Below the pieces are notes generated by a model, which worked only from the letters and a program-made list of their open reading frames with translations, made no database searches and was not told the origin of the DNA. From Novipirellula aureliae (GTDB lineage: Bacteria > Planctomycetota > Planctomycetia > Pirellulales > Pirellulaceae), in the NCBI RefSeq assembly GCF_007860185.1, contig NZ_SJPY01000008.1, forward strand, positions 172,702 to 236,701: a DNA stretch of 64,000 nt. Reading direction: 5' to 3'. The translations under genes were made by a program, and so were the position numbers. Positions 28,186 through 37,320 of the stretch are shown here, piece by piece (position 1 is the stretch's first letter; the number at the start of each line of letters is the position of its first letter).

Positions 28186-30333
28186 TTACCGCAAATTCGC
28201 CATCAAGAATGACCACAGATCCGCGTACTCGTCGATTCGTTTACTGACGGGCGTGCCCGCGCCGTGGCCAGCTCTGGTTTCAATACGGATCAATGTTGGA
28301 GCTTCACAACTTTGCGCCGCTTGTAACGCTGCGGCGAATTTAAAGCTGTGGCCGGGAACGACTCGGTCGTCTCGATCCGCCGTGGTGATCAGGGTCGCTG
28401 GATAACACGTTCCCGGTTTTAAATTGTGCAGCGGTGAATAGGAAAGCAGGTTTTCGACTTGGTCCTCCTCTTCACTACTGCCATATTCGCCGACCCAAGC
28501 CCAACCGATCGTGAATTGGTGATAACGCATCATGTCCATGACCCCGACCCCAGGTAAGCAGGCGCCAAACAATTCGGGCCGTTGTGTCATCACGGCACCG
28601 ACGAGCAGACCGCCGTTACTGCGTCCTTGAACGGCTAACAGATTGCTCTTCGTGTAGCCGGCATCGATCAAATGTTCCGCGGCTGAGATAAAATCGTCGA
28701 ACACGTTCTGCTTCTTGAGTCGCATTCCTGCTTCGTGCCATTCTCGTCCGTACTCTCCACCGCCGCGAAGTGTTGCGACCGCATACACACCGCCACTGTC
28801 AATCCAGGCAGCGTTGGCAGGCGAAAACGAAGGCGTGATCGAGATATTGAATCCGCCGTAGCCATACAGTAGCGTTCGGTTCGATCCATCAAGCTTCGTA
28901 TCGCGACGGCGAGTTACAATGATTGGCACCCGAGTCCCATCTTTGCTCGTAGCAAAGATTTGCTCGGTGACAAAGTTGTCGGTGTCGATCGCAATTTCCG
29001 GTGACCGCCAAAGCGAGGTTTGGCCATTTCGTAGATCAACACGGTAAATTGATTCAGGGGTAACATAGTTCGTAAAACTAAAAAATGTTTCTGTTGCATC
29101 ATCACGTCCGCCGAAACCATAGACGGTTCCGACACCGGGAAGCGGCAGATCTTCAAGAGGCTCGCCGGCGAGGGAACGGCGAGCAACCCGGCTGTGAGCA
29201 TCTTTCAAGTAATTCAAATAAAATGTTTCACCAAACAAACTAGCGGACTGCAAGACATCGTCGCACTGGGGAACCATTTCCTCCCACTCCGCTCGATCGT
29301 TATCCCCAACGGTTACCGCGATCAAACGACGCTTGGGGGCATCGTTGTCGGTCATCACAAAAATTCGCTTGCCCTGTGATGCGACAACTTCGTACTCGGC
29401 ATCAAAACCAACGATCAAAGGTTCAACCTTCGCAGTGGGATCACCCAAGTCTTTATAGAAAATTTGGGATTCGGGATCGGTGCTTTTGCTGTTGTGGATA
29501 ATCAAGTAGTCACCATCATCGGTAACCGATGGTGAAAAGCCCCATTTTGGTTCATCGGGTCGTTCGAAAATGAGTTGATCTTGGGATTGATCGTCACCAA
29601 GCTTGTGAAAGAACAAACGTTGGTTTTCATTCGTGCCGAGCAAGGTTTCGCCTTCGACAGGCTGAGCATAGCGAGCATAGAAGAATCCGCTATTGTCGGG
29701 CATCCAAGCAATACCGCTGAACTTGACCCACTCAACGAGATCGGGTAGATCCTCACCGGTTTGAACGTTTCGGACTTTCCAAGTTCGCCAATCGCTGCCA
29801 CCATCGGCAAGAGAGTAGGCACACCATTCCCCATCGCTGCTGAGCTTGATCCCAGCAAGTGCGACGGTGCCATCTTCGCTTAACGTGTTGGGATCAATGA
29901 AAACGGTTCGGTCGGTGCCGAGAGTCTGAGCTTTGTACAAAATACTCTGATCTTGCAAGCCATTGTTATGCGTGTAGATGTAGCGGCCACCTTTGGCGAT
30001 GGGCATGTCGTAGCGTTCGTAATTCCATAGTTCTTCAAGCCGTTTTCGCATCGCAGGACGCTGAGGTAGTGATTCCAGATAGCCGTCCGTAACCTGGTTT
30101 TGTGCCTCGATCCATTCAGCTGTTGCGCGACTCTCGGTATCCTCCAACCATCGGTAGGGGTCGGATACTTCGTGGCCGTAGTAATTGTCGGTAACGTCAA
30201 CCGAGGACGTCGGTGGATAGTGCATCGGATGCTTTGGATTTTGTGTTTCGGGTACAGCGTTGGAGGTTGGCTCATCAGCGTTCGCACCCGCAACGACCGT
30301 AAACGCAAAAAAACAGAACAGAATTCTAAACAT
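28186..30333 (-). CDS. Exported prolyl oligopeptidase (peptidase S9A)
   Basis: The 715-residue protein starts with a signal peptide (MFRILFCFFAFTVVAGANAD). A beta-propeller domain follows (about 70-420), then an alpha/beta-hydrolase domain. The catalytic triad is visible: Ser near 573 in QGRSNGGLLVG, Asp near 654 in TADRDDRVVPGH and His near 690 in RAGHGAGTP. S9A enzymes cleave short peptides after proline, and the propeller restricts entry to small substrates. ATG 30333 is chosen over 30357 because it follows GGGA at good spacing and directly starts the signal peptide. It is divergent from comEC. Confidence 0.94.
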   Translation of the reverse strand: MFRILFCFFAFTVVAGANADEPTSNAVPETQNPKHPMHYPPTSSVDVTDNYYGHEVSDPYRWLEDTESRATAEWIEAQNQVTDGYLESLPQRPAMRKRLEELWNYERYDMPIAKGGRYIYTHNNGLQDQSILYKAQTLGTDRTVFIDPNTLSEDGTVALAGIKLSSDGEWCAYSLADGGSDWRTWKVRNVQTGEDLPDLVEWVKFSGIAWMPDNSGFFYARYAQPVEGETLLGTNENQRLFFHKLGDDQSQDQLIFERPDEPKWGFSPSVTDDGDYLIIHNSKSTDPESQIFYKDLGDPTAKVEPLIVGFDAEYEVVASQGKRIFVMTDNDAPKRRLIAVTVGDNDRAEWEEMVPQCDDVLQSASLFGETFYLNYLKDAHSRVARRSLAGEPLEDLPLPGVGTVYGFGGRDDATETFFSFTNYVTPESIYRVDLRNGQTSLWRSPEIAIDTDNFVTEQIFATSKDGTRVPIIVTRRRDTKLDGSNRTLLYGYGGFNISITPSFSPANAAWIDSGGVYAVATLRGGGEYGREWHEAGMRLKKQNVFDDFISAAEHLIDAGYTKSNLLAVQGRSNGGLLVGAVMTQRPELFGACLPGVGVMDMMRYHQFTIGWAWVGEYGSSEEEDQVENLLSYSPLHNLKPGTCYPATLITTADRDDRVVPGHSFKFAAALQAAQSCEAPTLIRIETRAGHGAGTPVSKRIDEYADLWSFLMANLR

Positions 30334-30473
30334 TGGTTTCCCAGACGGTGATAACATGGTGTGGAGTCAACTGCGTCGCAATCTCGCTCAGCTCAACTTT
30401 CGCTCCCTCAGGCCGAAGGCGCTTTTCATTCGCAGAGTAGAGCGACCATCACTGGTGTAGTCTACCAAATCGT

Positions 30474-30480
30474 AGGAGGA
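30474..30480 (+). promoter_or_regulatory. Strong ribosome binding site that selects a TTG start for comEC
   Basis: AGGAGGA lies nine bases before TTG 30489. No in-frame ATG or GTG occurs near the beginning of the reading frame, so this near-perfect Shine-Dalgarno site is the main evidence that translation starts at the rare TTG codon. Confidence 0.75.
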
Positions 30481-30488
30481 AGTGTTCA

Positions 30489-33041
30489 TTGACGAGCGCT
30501 GCGAAAACGAGGATCGATTCGAATTCGGATGGCCCGATCCACGATTTTTGGGCGAGGCACCCGTTGTTGATTTTGGCAATAGCATTTGCGGCGGGGATTG
30601 CGATCGATTCGTGCCTGCCGCACCGTCTCGCCGTTCGGCAAGCCGCTTGGATGGTGGTGGCGTCAGCGACGATTGTCACGTTTTTCTTTGGAACAAACGC
30701 GATTCGCCGCGTTGCGATTGCGGTTCTGTTTTTTGCATTCGCTGGACTCTATCATGCCTACTGCGACGCTCGTTATCAATCGGCTTCGATACTCTCGATC
30801 GCAACAACGGATGGCGAGCCAACCATCCTTGAGGGCGTCATCATGCGTCCGATCGTGATCCGCAAAAACCCGCTTGGCGATTGGCCTCGTCATCAAGAGG
30901 AATCGCCTTGGCAATCGATCATCCAACTCAATCTACGAAAAATACGCATTGAAGATCGATTCGAGCCATGTCGTGGGCATGTTCACGTCGTTTGCACTGG
31001 TTATTTGGCCGCCTTGCGACCGGGTGACGAGCTTCGCGTTTTTGGACAGCTTCAACAAATCAATCACCCAACCAATCCGGGTGAGCTGGATTTGCGAAAG
31101 GTGTATCGGCACCGAGGCATCCATGCGCGAGTCGATGTTGACGCCGAAGAGCAAGTTGTTTTGCTCGGTAGCCGGTTTGCGTTGGATCGTCCTATCGCCT
31201 CGATCGCCACTCGAAGCCGAGAACTGCTCCTCAAGTATACCGGCGACACGATGGGACCGTTGGCCGTTGCCTTGGTGATCGGTCAACGTGAGTTTGTCGA
31301 TTCGGAAACTCGTGATCTCCTGTTGGTGACGGGAACCGCTCACTTGCTAAGCGTCAGTGGGCTGCATCTGGCGATTGTCATTGTTCTCGCTAGCTGGACG
31401 GCGACGCTGCTCCGGTTTCCTCTTGGGATTCGAATCGGATTTATCTTGACCGTGTGTTGTCTCTACACCGCGATTACGGGCGGTCGTCCACCCGTCATGC
31501 GAGCAGCCGTCTTGGTCGCGGTCGTGATGACCGCGATCTGGCTACGGCGTCCAGCACAGCCGATCAATACCCTATCGATGGCTGGTTTACTATTGATGAT
31601 ATTGAATCCTGAAAATCTTTTTCATGTCGGAGTTCAATTGTCATTTGTCGCGGTAGGAACGTTGTTTTTGTGTGGCCAACGCGTTATCCAATCGTCACGC
31701 GGTGCCGAAATCGCGGTTGAGAATGAGGAGCAACTCGATCGGCTCATCCACAGCGTAGCGCCGGCGTTCGTTCGCTACGGGCGGTATGTCTTGATACGAC
31801 TGGGGCGTGCGGTTTGGTATTCGGGATGCGTCAGTTTGATCAGTATGCCCTTGGTGTGGCATCAATTCCATGTCGTTTCGTTCGTCAGTGTCGCGACCAA
31901 TGTGCTGCTAAGTCCGTTCTTGTTTTGGTCACTGGCCAATGGAGTCTTGACCGTCATAGGCGGGTCGATTTTCGAACCGTTGGCCATCGTCCCCGGGTGC
32001 CTTTGTGGATGGGGTTTGGCGACGATGCACTGGGTGATTGCAGTTGCTGCGACCGTTCCGGCGGGCCATTTCTGGTTGCCTTCCCCACCCGCAGGGATGG
32101 TTGTTTTGTTTTATGGCGTCATGATTGCGTCTCTCTCGTTTCGTGGACGTTTCGCTTCATCGTTTCGTTATGCATGGATACCCACATGGGGATTGGCGGC
32201 ATGGTTCTTTGCCATGAATCCATCGCCATTGCCCGAAGGAACGCTGCAGGCGACTTTTGTCGACGTTGGCCATGGGACGAGTGTCGTCATACGCGGTAGC
32301 GACGGTCATGTTTGGTTATACGATTGCGGTCGACTCGCCAATATCGGCGGCAGTAGTCGCGACATTGATTCGGTCCTTTGGTCGACCGGTACGACGCGGA
32401 TCGATGCGGTTTTCTTGTCTCATGCCGATTCAGACCACTACAACGCTTTACCAGGTATCCTAGAGAGATTCCGAGTCGACCGAATCGTCACACCACCCGG
32501 CTTGCTTATGGAATCGGAATCGGGTTTGATCGCCGTCCGGAAAGCGATCGAGGAGGCAAACGTTGCGGTGGTTGAATTGACGGACCTTTCCAATCGACCG
32601 TTCTTATTCCAGACCGCTTCCCAAGAGCACCATGCGTTTAAGGTTTTGCATCCGCCCGCAGGCGGGGTCGATGGAAGTGACAACGCGAACAGTTTGGTGT
32701 TGCAGATCGAACATTACGGATCAACGTTGCTATTGCCGGGCGACTTGGAACCGCCTGGGACGCAAGTGTTGATCGATAAGCCGCGGCCAAAGCCAGGCGG
32801 TGTGTTGATGGCTCCCCATCACGGCAGCTTGACGATGGACGCGGAGGCGATTTTGCAATGGTCGCGGCCAGCCGATGTGATCGTTAGCGGCGGCAAGCGA
32901 GCGAAAAAGCCGGAGGTCCAACGAATGCTAAATGCCTACGGTTCGGAGGTGCATGTCACCGCTAATCTCGGTGCAATCTGCGTCACGATCGACCGCGACG
33001 GAAAAATAAGGGTGGCCTCTTGGGATGCTCCGCAGCAATAG
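30489..33041 (+). CDS. comEC: ComEC/Rec2-family DNA uptake channel protein
   Basis: ComEC moves single-stranded DNA across the inner membrane during natural transformation. The 850-residue protein has the full three-part layout. An N-terminal OB-like DUF4131 region (about 25-210) contains ELDLRKVYRHRGIHARV. A polytopic Competence domain (about 230-560) contains LLSVSGLHLAIV and GGRPPVMRA. A C-terminal metallo-beta-lactamase domain (from about 590) has FVDVGHGTSVVI, the metal motif SHADSDHYNALPG, LLLPGDLEPPG and APHHGSL. An intact MBL motif suggests a functional nuclease, consistent with strand degradation during uptake. Start is TTG after a strong ribosome site. No comEA, comF or pilus genes are adjacent. 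Confidence 0.92.
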   Translation: MTSAAKTRIDSNSDGPIHDFWARHPLLILAIAFAAGIAIDSCLPHRLAVRQAAWMVVASATIVTFFFGTNAIRRVAIAVLFFAFAGLYHAYCDARYQSASILSIATTDGEPTILEGVIMRPIVIRKNPLGDWPRHQEESPWQSIIQLNLRKIRIEDRFEPCRGHVHVVCTGYLAALRPGDELRVFGQLQQINHPTNPGELDLRKVYRHRGIHARVDVDAEEQVVLLGSRFALDRPIASIATRSRELLLKYTGDTMGPLAVALVIGQREFVDSETRDLLLVTGTAHLLSVSGLHLAIVIVLASWTATLLRFPLGIRIGFILTVCCLYTAITGGRPPVMRAAVLVAVVMTAIWLRRPAQPINTLSMAGLLLMILNPENLFHVGVQLSFVAVGTLFLCGQRVIQSSRGAEIAVENEEQLDRLIHSVAPAFVRYGRYVLIRLGRAVWYSGCVSLISMPLVWHQFHVVSFVSVATNVLLSPFLFWSLANGVLTVIGGSIFEPLAIVPGCLCGWGLATMHWVIAVAATVPAGHFWLPSPPAGMVVLFYGVMIASLSFRGRFASSFRYAWIPTWGLAAWFFAMNPSPLPEGTLQATFVDVGHGTSVVIRGSDGHVWLYDCGRLANIGGSSRDIDSVLWSTGTTRIDAVFLSHADSDHYNALPGILERFRVDRIVTPPGLLMESESGLIAVRKAIEEANVAVVELTDLSNRPFLFQTASQEHHAFKVLHPPAGGVDGSDNANSLVLQIEHYGSTLLLPGDLEPPGTQVLIDKPRPKPGGVLMAPHHGSLTMDAEAILQWSRPADVIVSGGKRAKKPEVQRMLNAYGSEVHVTANLGAICVTIDRDGKIRVASWDAPQQ

Positions 33042-33052
33042 TTGGTAACTCT

Positions 33053-34384
33053 CTATTCGTGGCGAAGTGCTTCGATGGGGTTCATTCTTGCTGCCCGTAC
33101 GGCGGGGTACAATCCGCTGATCAAACCGACGGCAACTGCAATCAAGACGGCCAAGGGAATCGTCGCCACCACAATTGCCGGTTCCGCTTCACGAATCGCA
33201 TCGGGCAATGCCGCAAACTTGTCCGGCATACCAATTCGAACGCTGAACAATAAAACTCGGTACATCGAAGGCCCCAGGAATCCCAGTAAAATACCGAGAG
33301 TGGCACCTGCAAAACTCAAGACCAACGTTTCGACCAAGAATTGCCGAACAATATCACCGCGTTTGGCGCCGAGAGCACGCCGGATCCCAATTTCACGCGT
33401 CCGCTCGGTCACACTGGCCAACATGATGTTCATAATGCCAATCCCGCCCACCATCAGCGAAATACAAGCGATTAGAACGCCGATACCTAGAAACATCATC
33501 CGCAAATTCCGAGCCTGCTCGAGCAGTTCAAGTGGGACGACGACGGCGATGTCATTGATATCGGCATGTTTGGGGCCAAGCATCGACTCGATCATCGCTG
33601 CGGTGGTCCGTACTTGATCGACCGAAGCGACTTGCAACGTGATTTGGTTCAACTCCATGATCTCAACTTGAAATTGGCCGCTACGGCGGGTCATGATCGT
33701 GTCACCCACCCGTTGCCGAAGCGTTTCAATGGGGACGTAAACATCCGCAGAGAAGTCTTGAGAATCGAGAGAGCCACCGATCGCAGCGGAGGGATTGCGA
33801 TGCTCAAGCACACCCACGATTTTGTAATAATCCTCACTCTCGGGAACATAGATTCGTTTCCCGAGCGGCTCTTCGTAGGGAAAGAGTTTTTCGGCGACGC
33901 CTGATGAAATCACGCAGACCGTCGATTTCTGAAAACCGTCCGCATCGCTTAAAAACCGGCCCCCATTTTTTCGAATCGCAAGGTTATTGATATCATCATA
34001 GAGAGCCGTGCTGCCGACGAGTCGTCCATCGATCATGCGATCTCGAAAAGCAATTTGCCGACGAATCTCGCGAATGGGGACCGCCGATTCAACCGTCGGA
34101 ACTCCGCCAAGTACCTGTTCGAGATCGGTTCTCAACAAACCGTATTTCGCGGCCGACATGCCCGCCAATTTTTCCTCGGGCGGTTTAATGCTGCGAAGAA
34201 TAATCGTATTGGCGCCAAGCGATTCGATTTGCTTTTGCACTTGATCGGACGCGCCTTGACTAATGGCTGTCAATACGATGACCGACCATACGCCAATCAG
34301 GATGCCGAGCATTGTCAGGCAAGTTCGTAGCGGATGCAGCGAAAGACTCTTGATGCCGAGCCGCCAAGTTCGCAACCAGAGCAT
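33053..34384 (-). CDS. MacB/FtsX-type ABC transporter permease
   Basis: The 443-residue protein has the MacB-like four-helix topology. One helix near residues 20-42 (LTMLGILIGVWSVIVLTAI) is followed by a large periplasmic domain (about 45-280). Three C-terminal helices then contain the FtsX block VGGIGIMNIMLASVTERTREIGIRRALGAKRGDI and end with GLYPAVRAARMNPIEALRHE. It lies six bases after the ATPase gene as the third member of an adaptor-ATPase-permease operon. MacB systems couple cytoplasmic ATP hydrolysis to export of periplasmic substrates through an outer-membrane channel. The substrate is not deducible and no TolC-like gene is present. Confidence 0.92.
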   Translation of the reverse strand: MLWLRTWRLGIKSLSLHPLRTCLTMLGILIGVWSVIVLTAISQGASDQVQKQIESLGANTIILRSIKPPEEKLAGMSAAKYGLLRTDLEQVLGGVPTVESAVPIREIRRQIAFRDRMIDGRLVGSTALYDDINNLAIRKNGGRFLSDADGFQKSTVCVISSGVAEKLFPYEEPLGKRIYVPESEDYYKIVGVLEHRNPSAAIGGSLDSQDFSADVYVPIETLRQRVGDTIMTRRSGQFQVEIMELNQITLQVASVDQVRTTAAMIESMLGPKHADINDIAVVVPLELLEQARNLRMMFLGIGVLIACISLMVGGIGIMNIMLASVTERTREIGIRRALGAKRGDIVRQFLVETLVLSFAGATLGILLGFLGPSMYRVLLFSVRIGMPDKFAALPDAIREAEPAIVVATIPLAVLIAVAVGLISGLYPAVRAARMNPIEALRHE

Positions 34385-34390
34385 AAATCT

Positions 34391-35233
34391 TTAACCTGTT
34401 CGTGCCAGTAATTCTTCAACCGCTTTGCGTTGAGCAATTCGAGTTGCCGTTCGTTTCTCTTCGCTGACGGTTGCATCGAGGGCGAGCATGCCATCTTTGA
34501 GTCGAATCACGCGTTTTGCGCGGTCCGCCAATTCATCTTCATGCGTTACCATGATGATCGTACGACCCTCGTCGTTGAATTGGTCAAAGATCGCTAAGAT
34601 CTCATCCGTCGTCACCGAGTCGAGGTTCCCCGTCGGTTCATCCGCCAAGATAAAGAAAGGGTCATTGATCAAACTCCGAGCAATCGCGACGCGTTGTTGT
34701 TGCCCACCCGACAATTGAGTCGGTCGATGATCGAGGCGGTCGGCCAGCCCAACACGTTCGGCAAGTTCGATTGCTCTTTTGCGTTCCGCCGGACCAATCT
34801 TACCTTGGTAGTACAAAGGGACTTCAATGTTCTCGACCACACTTAGTTGTTGAATCAAGTTGTAAGCTTGAAAGACAAATCCGATACGTTGACTTCTGAT
34901 TTCGGCCAACTGATCATCATTCAGGCTTCCGATGTCGTCGTCGCCAAGCATGAGGGTACCGGAGGTCGGTTTGTCGAGACAACCGAGCAGGTTTAGCAGC
35001 GTACTCTTGCCGCTACCAGACGGTCCCATAATCGCGATGTAGTCACCTTCGGGAACCTCGAACGAAACGCCACGGAGCGCACGCACGGTTTCGCTTTTGA
35101 GCACCCACTCCTTCTTCAAATCTCGGATCGAAGTCGCCATTTTCGCTGGCGTTTTCTGGGACGACCTTTGGGGCGACGTCTCGAGGGAGGGGGCGAGTGA
35201 TTCGCCTGTCAAACCGACGCTCGATGCACTCAT
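34391..35233 (-). CDS. MacB/LolD-type ABC transporter ATP-binding protein
   Basis: The 280-residue ATPase shows Walker A GPSGSGKST at residues 70-78, the Q-loop FVFQAYNLIQQL, the signature LSGGQQQRVAIAR, Walker B FILADEPTGNLDS and the H-loop VTHEDE. An N-terminal stretch of about 35 residues precedes the domain, which begins near IRDLKKEW; Met32 is an alternative start. Its ATG overlaps the stop of the upstream adaptor gene (ATGA at 35230-35233), and the permease follows after six bases. The three genes should therefore form one export complex. Confidence 0.93.
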   Translation of the reverse strand: MSASSVGLTGESLAPSLETSPQRSSQKTPAKMATSIRDLKKEWVLKSETVRALRGVSFEVPEGDYIAIMGPSGSGKSTLLNLLGCLDKPTSGTLMLGDDDIGSLNDDQLAEIRSQRIGFVFQAYNLIQQLSVVENIEVPLYYQGKIGPAERKRAIELAERVGLADRLDHRPTQLSGGQQQRVAIARSLINDPFFILADEPTGNLDSVTTDEILAIFDQFNDEGRTIIMVTHEDELADRAKRVIRLKDGMLALDATVSEEKRTATRIAQRKAVEELLARTG

Positions 35234-37152
35234 GAACGCTCGCCTCCACCGCGACCGCCGGGGCCACCGCTTGCATTGCCCGTTCGTTTGCGAATCGCTT
35301 CGATCAATTCCGCTCGGCTGACGTTTCCATCGCCGTTGGTATCAGCTGCACTCATCGAATCGCGACGATTGGGATCATCGATTGCGTCGATCTCGGTTGT
35401 TGAGATCATTCCGTCGGAATCGGTGTCGTAAAGATCCATGCTAAGCCCAGCGATCGCGGCGGGGTTTGGCATCCCGCCGAGTGCCGCTCCGCTAGAACCG
35501 TCTGGGTTGCCATCCGAGCGAATTCGAGATTCCATCTTTTCCACCATCGATGGATCCGCGTTGGCAATGGACGCCTCCAAATCGGTCCGCAAGGAATTCT
35601 CTCCATCGCCCGTTTCATTTCGCATTCGCTCGGAAATGTCTCGCATGTCACTATTGTCGACTTGATCAAGTTCGGGCAGATCCAGCAACGACAAATGTGA
35701 ACGCAGATTCAAGACGATCGATTCGTCTTCCTCAACGCCATCGGTAATACTAGCCATTGCATCATTGGTCGCGTCGACTTTGACCTTGCGAGTTTCAAAT
35801 GTTTGTGGACCTTTTTGCACGAGAGAGTACATTTCGCCGCCGTGCTCGTACAATCCCTGAATGGGTATTTGGATCGCATCGTCAAGTTGTTCGACAAAGA
35901 TTTGTGCCTCGGCAGTCATCCCGGTACGGATGTTGTCGGGCGGATCGATGATTTCAATCCAAACAGCGTATTCCTTGATCGAGGAGCTATACCAACTACC
36001 TGGTTCCGCGTATCGATTCACCTTAACGACCACACCGCGAAGTTCCATGCCGACAATGGCATCAATTGCAATGCGAGCCGGCATCCCTGGTTCAATCAGA
36101 GTAATCCGTGACTCGTTGACTTTACATTTGACTTGCATCCTTGTCGGGTCGGGCAATCGAATAATTGCTTGACGCTCACGTACCGTCGCGCCTGCTTCGA
36201 CAACAAATTCGGAATCGCCACCCCGACGGCTGTAGCGGTTCGCATGGACGACGACTCCGTCGGCAGGTGCATAGATGACACAATTCGCGATCTGCTCTTG
36301 GACATCTAGCAATTCTTGACGTTCCTCTTCGAAGGAGCTTTGTTTGGCGGCAACGTCCGCCTTGGCTGCATTAATATCACTATCGAATTGGACTAACATT
36401 TTCTTGCGAGTCAATTCCTGTAACACGGTCAGTCTGCCCTTTGCAGATTCGAGCTGATTACTGGCGTTGGCAACGCTGTAGCGATCCGCGTCGAGCTGTA
36501 GCGATTTAACGAGTCCTTTGGCAACCAATCGTTCGCTACTTTCGAGCGCCAATTGAGCCTTGCGAAGCTCTTGCTCGGCGATGGCGATTTCGCTCTGAAT
36601 CGCTTTCTCCTCGGTTTTGTACACCCCTTCAAGGTATTCCTGGCGAGCAATCGTTGCTTGTTCTAACAACGCATTGGCACTGGCTAACGCCGACTCCGCG
36701 GTGATCACTTGTATTCGATTGTCTTTGAGCGTCACCTCAAGTTGCGATGCATCAAGCTCGACCAATTTGTCGCCCTTGCTGACGCGAGTTCCTTCGTCGA
36801 TCACCCACAAGATTGGTGTGCCGCTACCACCGCGAGCCTCGACTTCGCAAATGACTTCGATATTGCTACTGCTTTCGATCTCGCCTTGCTCAATCACGAT
36901 ATGATCAAACGGGCCGACGCATACCGTCGCTGTGATCAAGTCTTCCTGTTTGATTCCAGCGGCTCGATCGTCCAAGTAGGAGTAGCCGTACCATCCGGAG
37001 GCCGAAACAGCGGCCACGACCAGCAGAAGTACTAACAGGATTCGCCCAGTCCGAACGGGGCGTTGCCGCCGACGGGAGCGTCGACGCGTAACAACGACAT
37101 CGGAGACCGACTGCTGCGGACGCTCAAAAAAATAATTCAAAAGAAGATTCAT
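35230..37152 (-). CDS. MacA/HlyD-type periplasmic adaptor with C-terminal EF-hand pair
   Basis: The 640-residue protein has a basic cytoplasmic N-terminus, one transmembrane helix (about 36-58), a lipoyl/barrel-sandwich half near 85-140 (VEARGGSGTPILWVIDEGTRVSKGDKLVEL), a long coiled-coil hairpin (about 140-290) and the second barrel and beta domains (about 295-480). This is the MacA/HlyD adaptor plan. It then continues for about 150 residues and ends with two canonical EF-hand loops, DTDSDGMISTTE (576-587) and DTNGDGNVSRAE (604-615), and a Gly-rich tail. Usual MacA proteins are about 370-400 residues without EF-hands. The loops suggest Ca2+ binding in the periplasm. It is first in the operon with the ATPase and permease. 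Confidence 0.9.
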   Translation of the reverse strand: MNLLLNYFFERPQQSVSDVVVTRRRSRRRQRPVRTGRILLVLLLVVAAVSASGWYGYSYLDDRAAGIKQEDLITATVCVGPFDHIVIEQGEIESSSNIEVICEVEARGGSGTPILWVIDEGTRVSKGDKLVELDASQLEVTLKDNRIQVITAESALASANALLEQATIARQEYLEGVYKTEEKAIQSEIAIAEQELRKAQLALESSERLVAKGLVKSLQLDADRYSVANASNQLESAKGRLTVLQELTRKKMLVQFDSDINAAKADVAAKQSSFEEERQELLDVQEQIANCVIYAPADGVVVHANRYSRRGGDSEFVVEAGATVRERQAIIRLPDPTRMQVKCKVNESRITLIEPGMPARIAIDAIVGMELRGVVVKVNRYAEPGSWYSSSIKEYAVWIEIIDPPDNIRTGMTAEAQIFVEQLDDAIQIPIQGLYEHGGEMYSLVQKGPQTFETRKVKVDATNDAMASITDGVEEDESIVLNLRSHLSLLDLPELDQVDNSDMRDISERMRNETGDGENSLRTDLEASIANADPSMVEKMESRIRSDGNPDGSSGAALGGMPNPAAIAGLSMDLYDTDSDGMISTTEIDAIDDPNRRDSMSAADTNGDGNVSRAELIEAIRKRTGNASGGPGGRGGGERS

Positions 37153-37320
37153 CGGATCGTAGGGCGAGAACGTTGCTGGGGTAGGTTCGTGGGGCGGGGA
37201 GGTTCGTAGACCACTCTATTGTAACCCGATGTCGAGCAAATGGACTAGGCGAACTCAGAAATTAGCAGGAAACCTGCCATCTGTCAGGGCGTGATTGCGG
37301 GATCGAGGCTGGGTTTCCTA

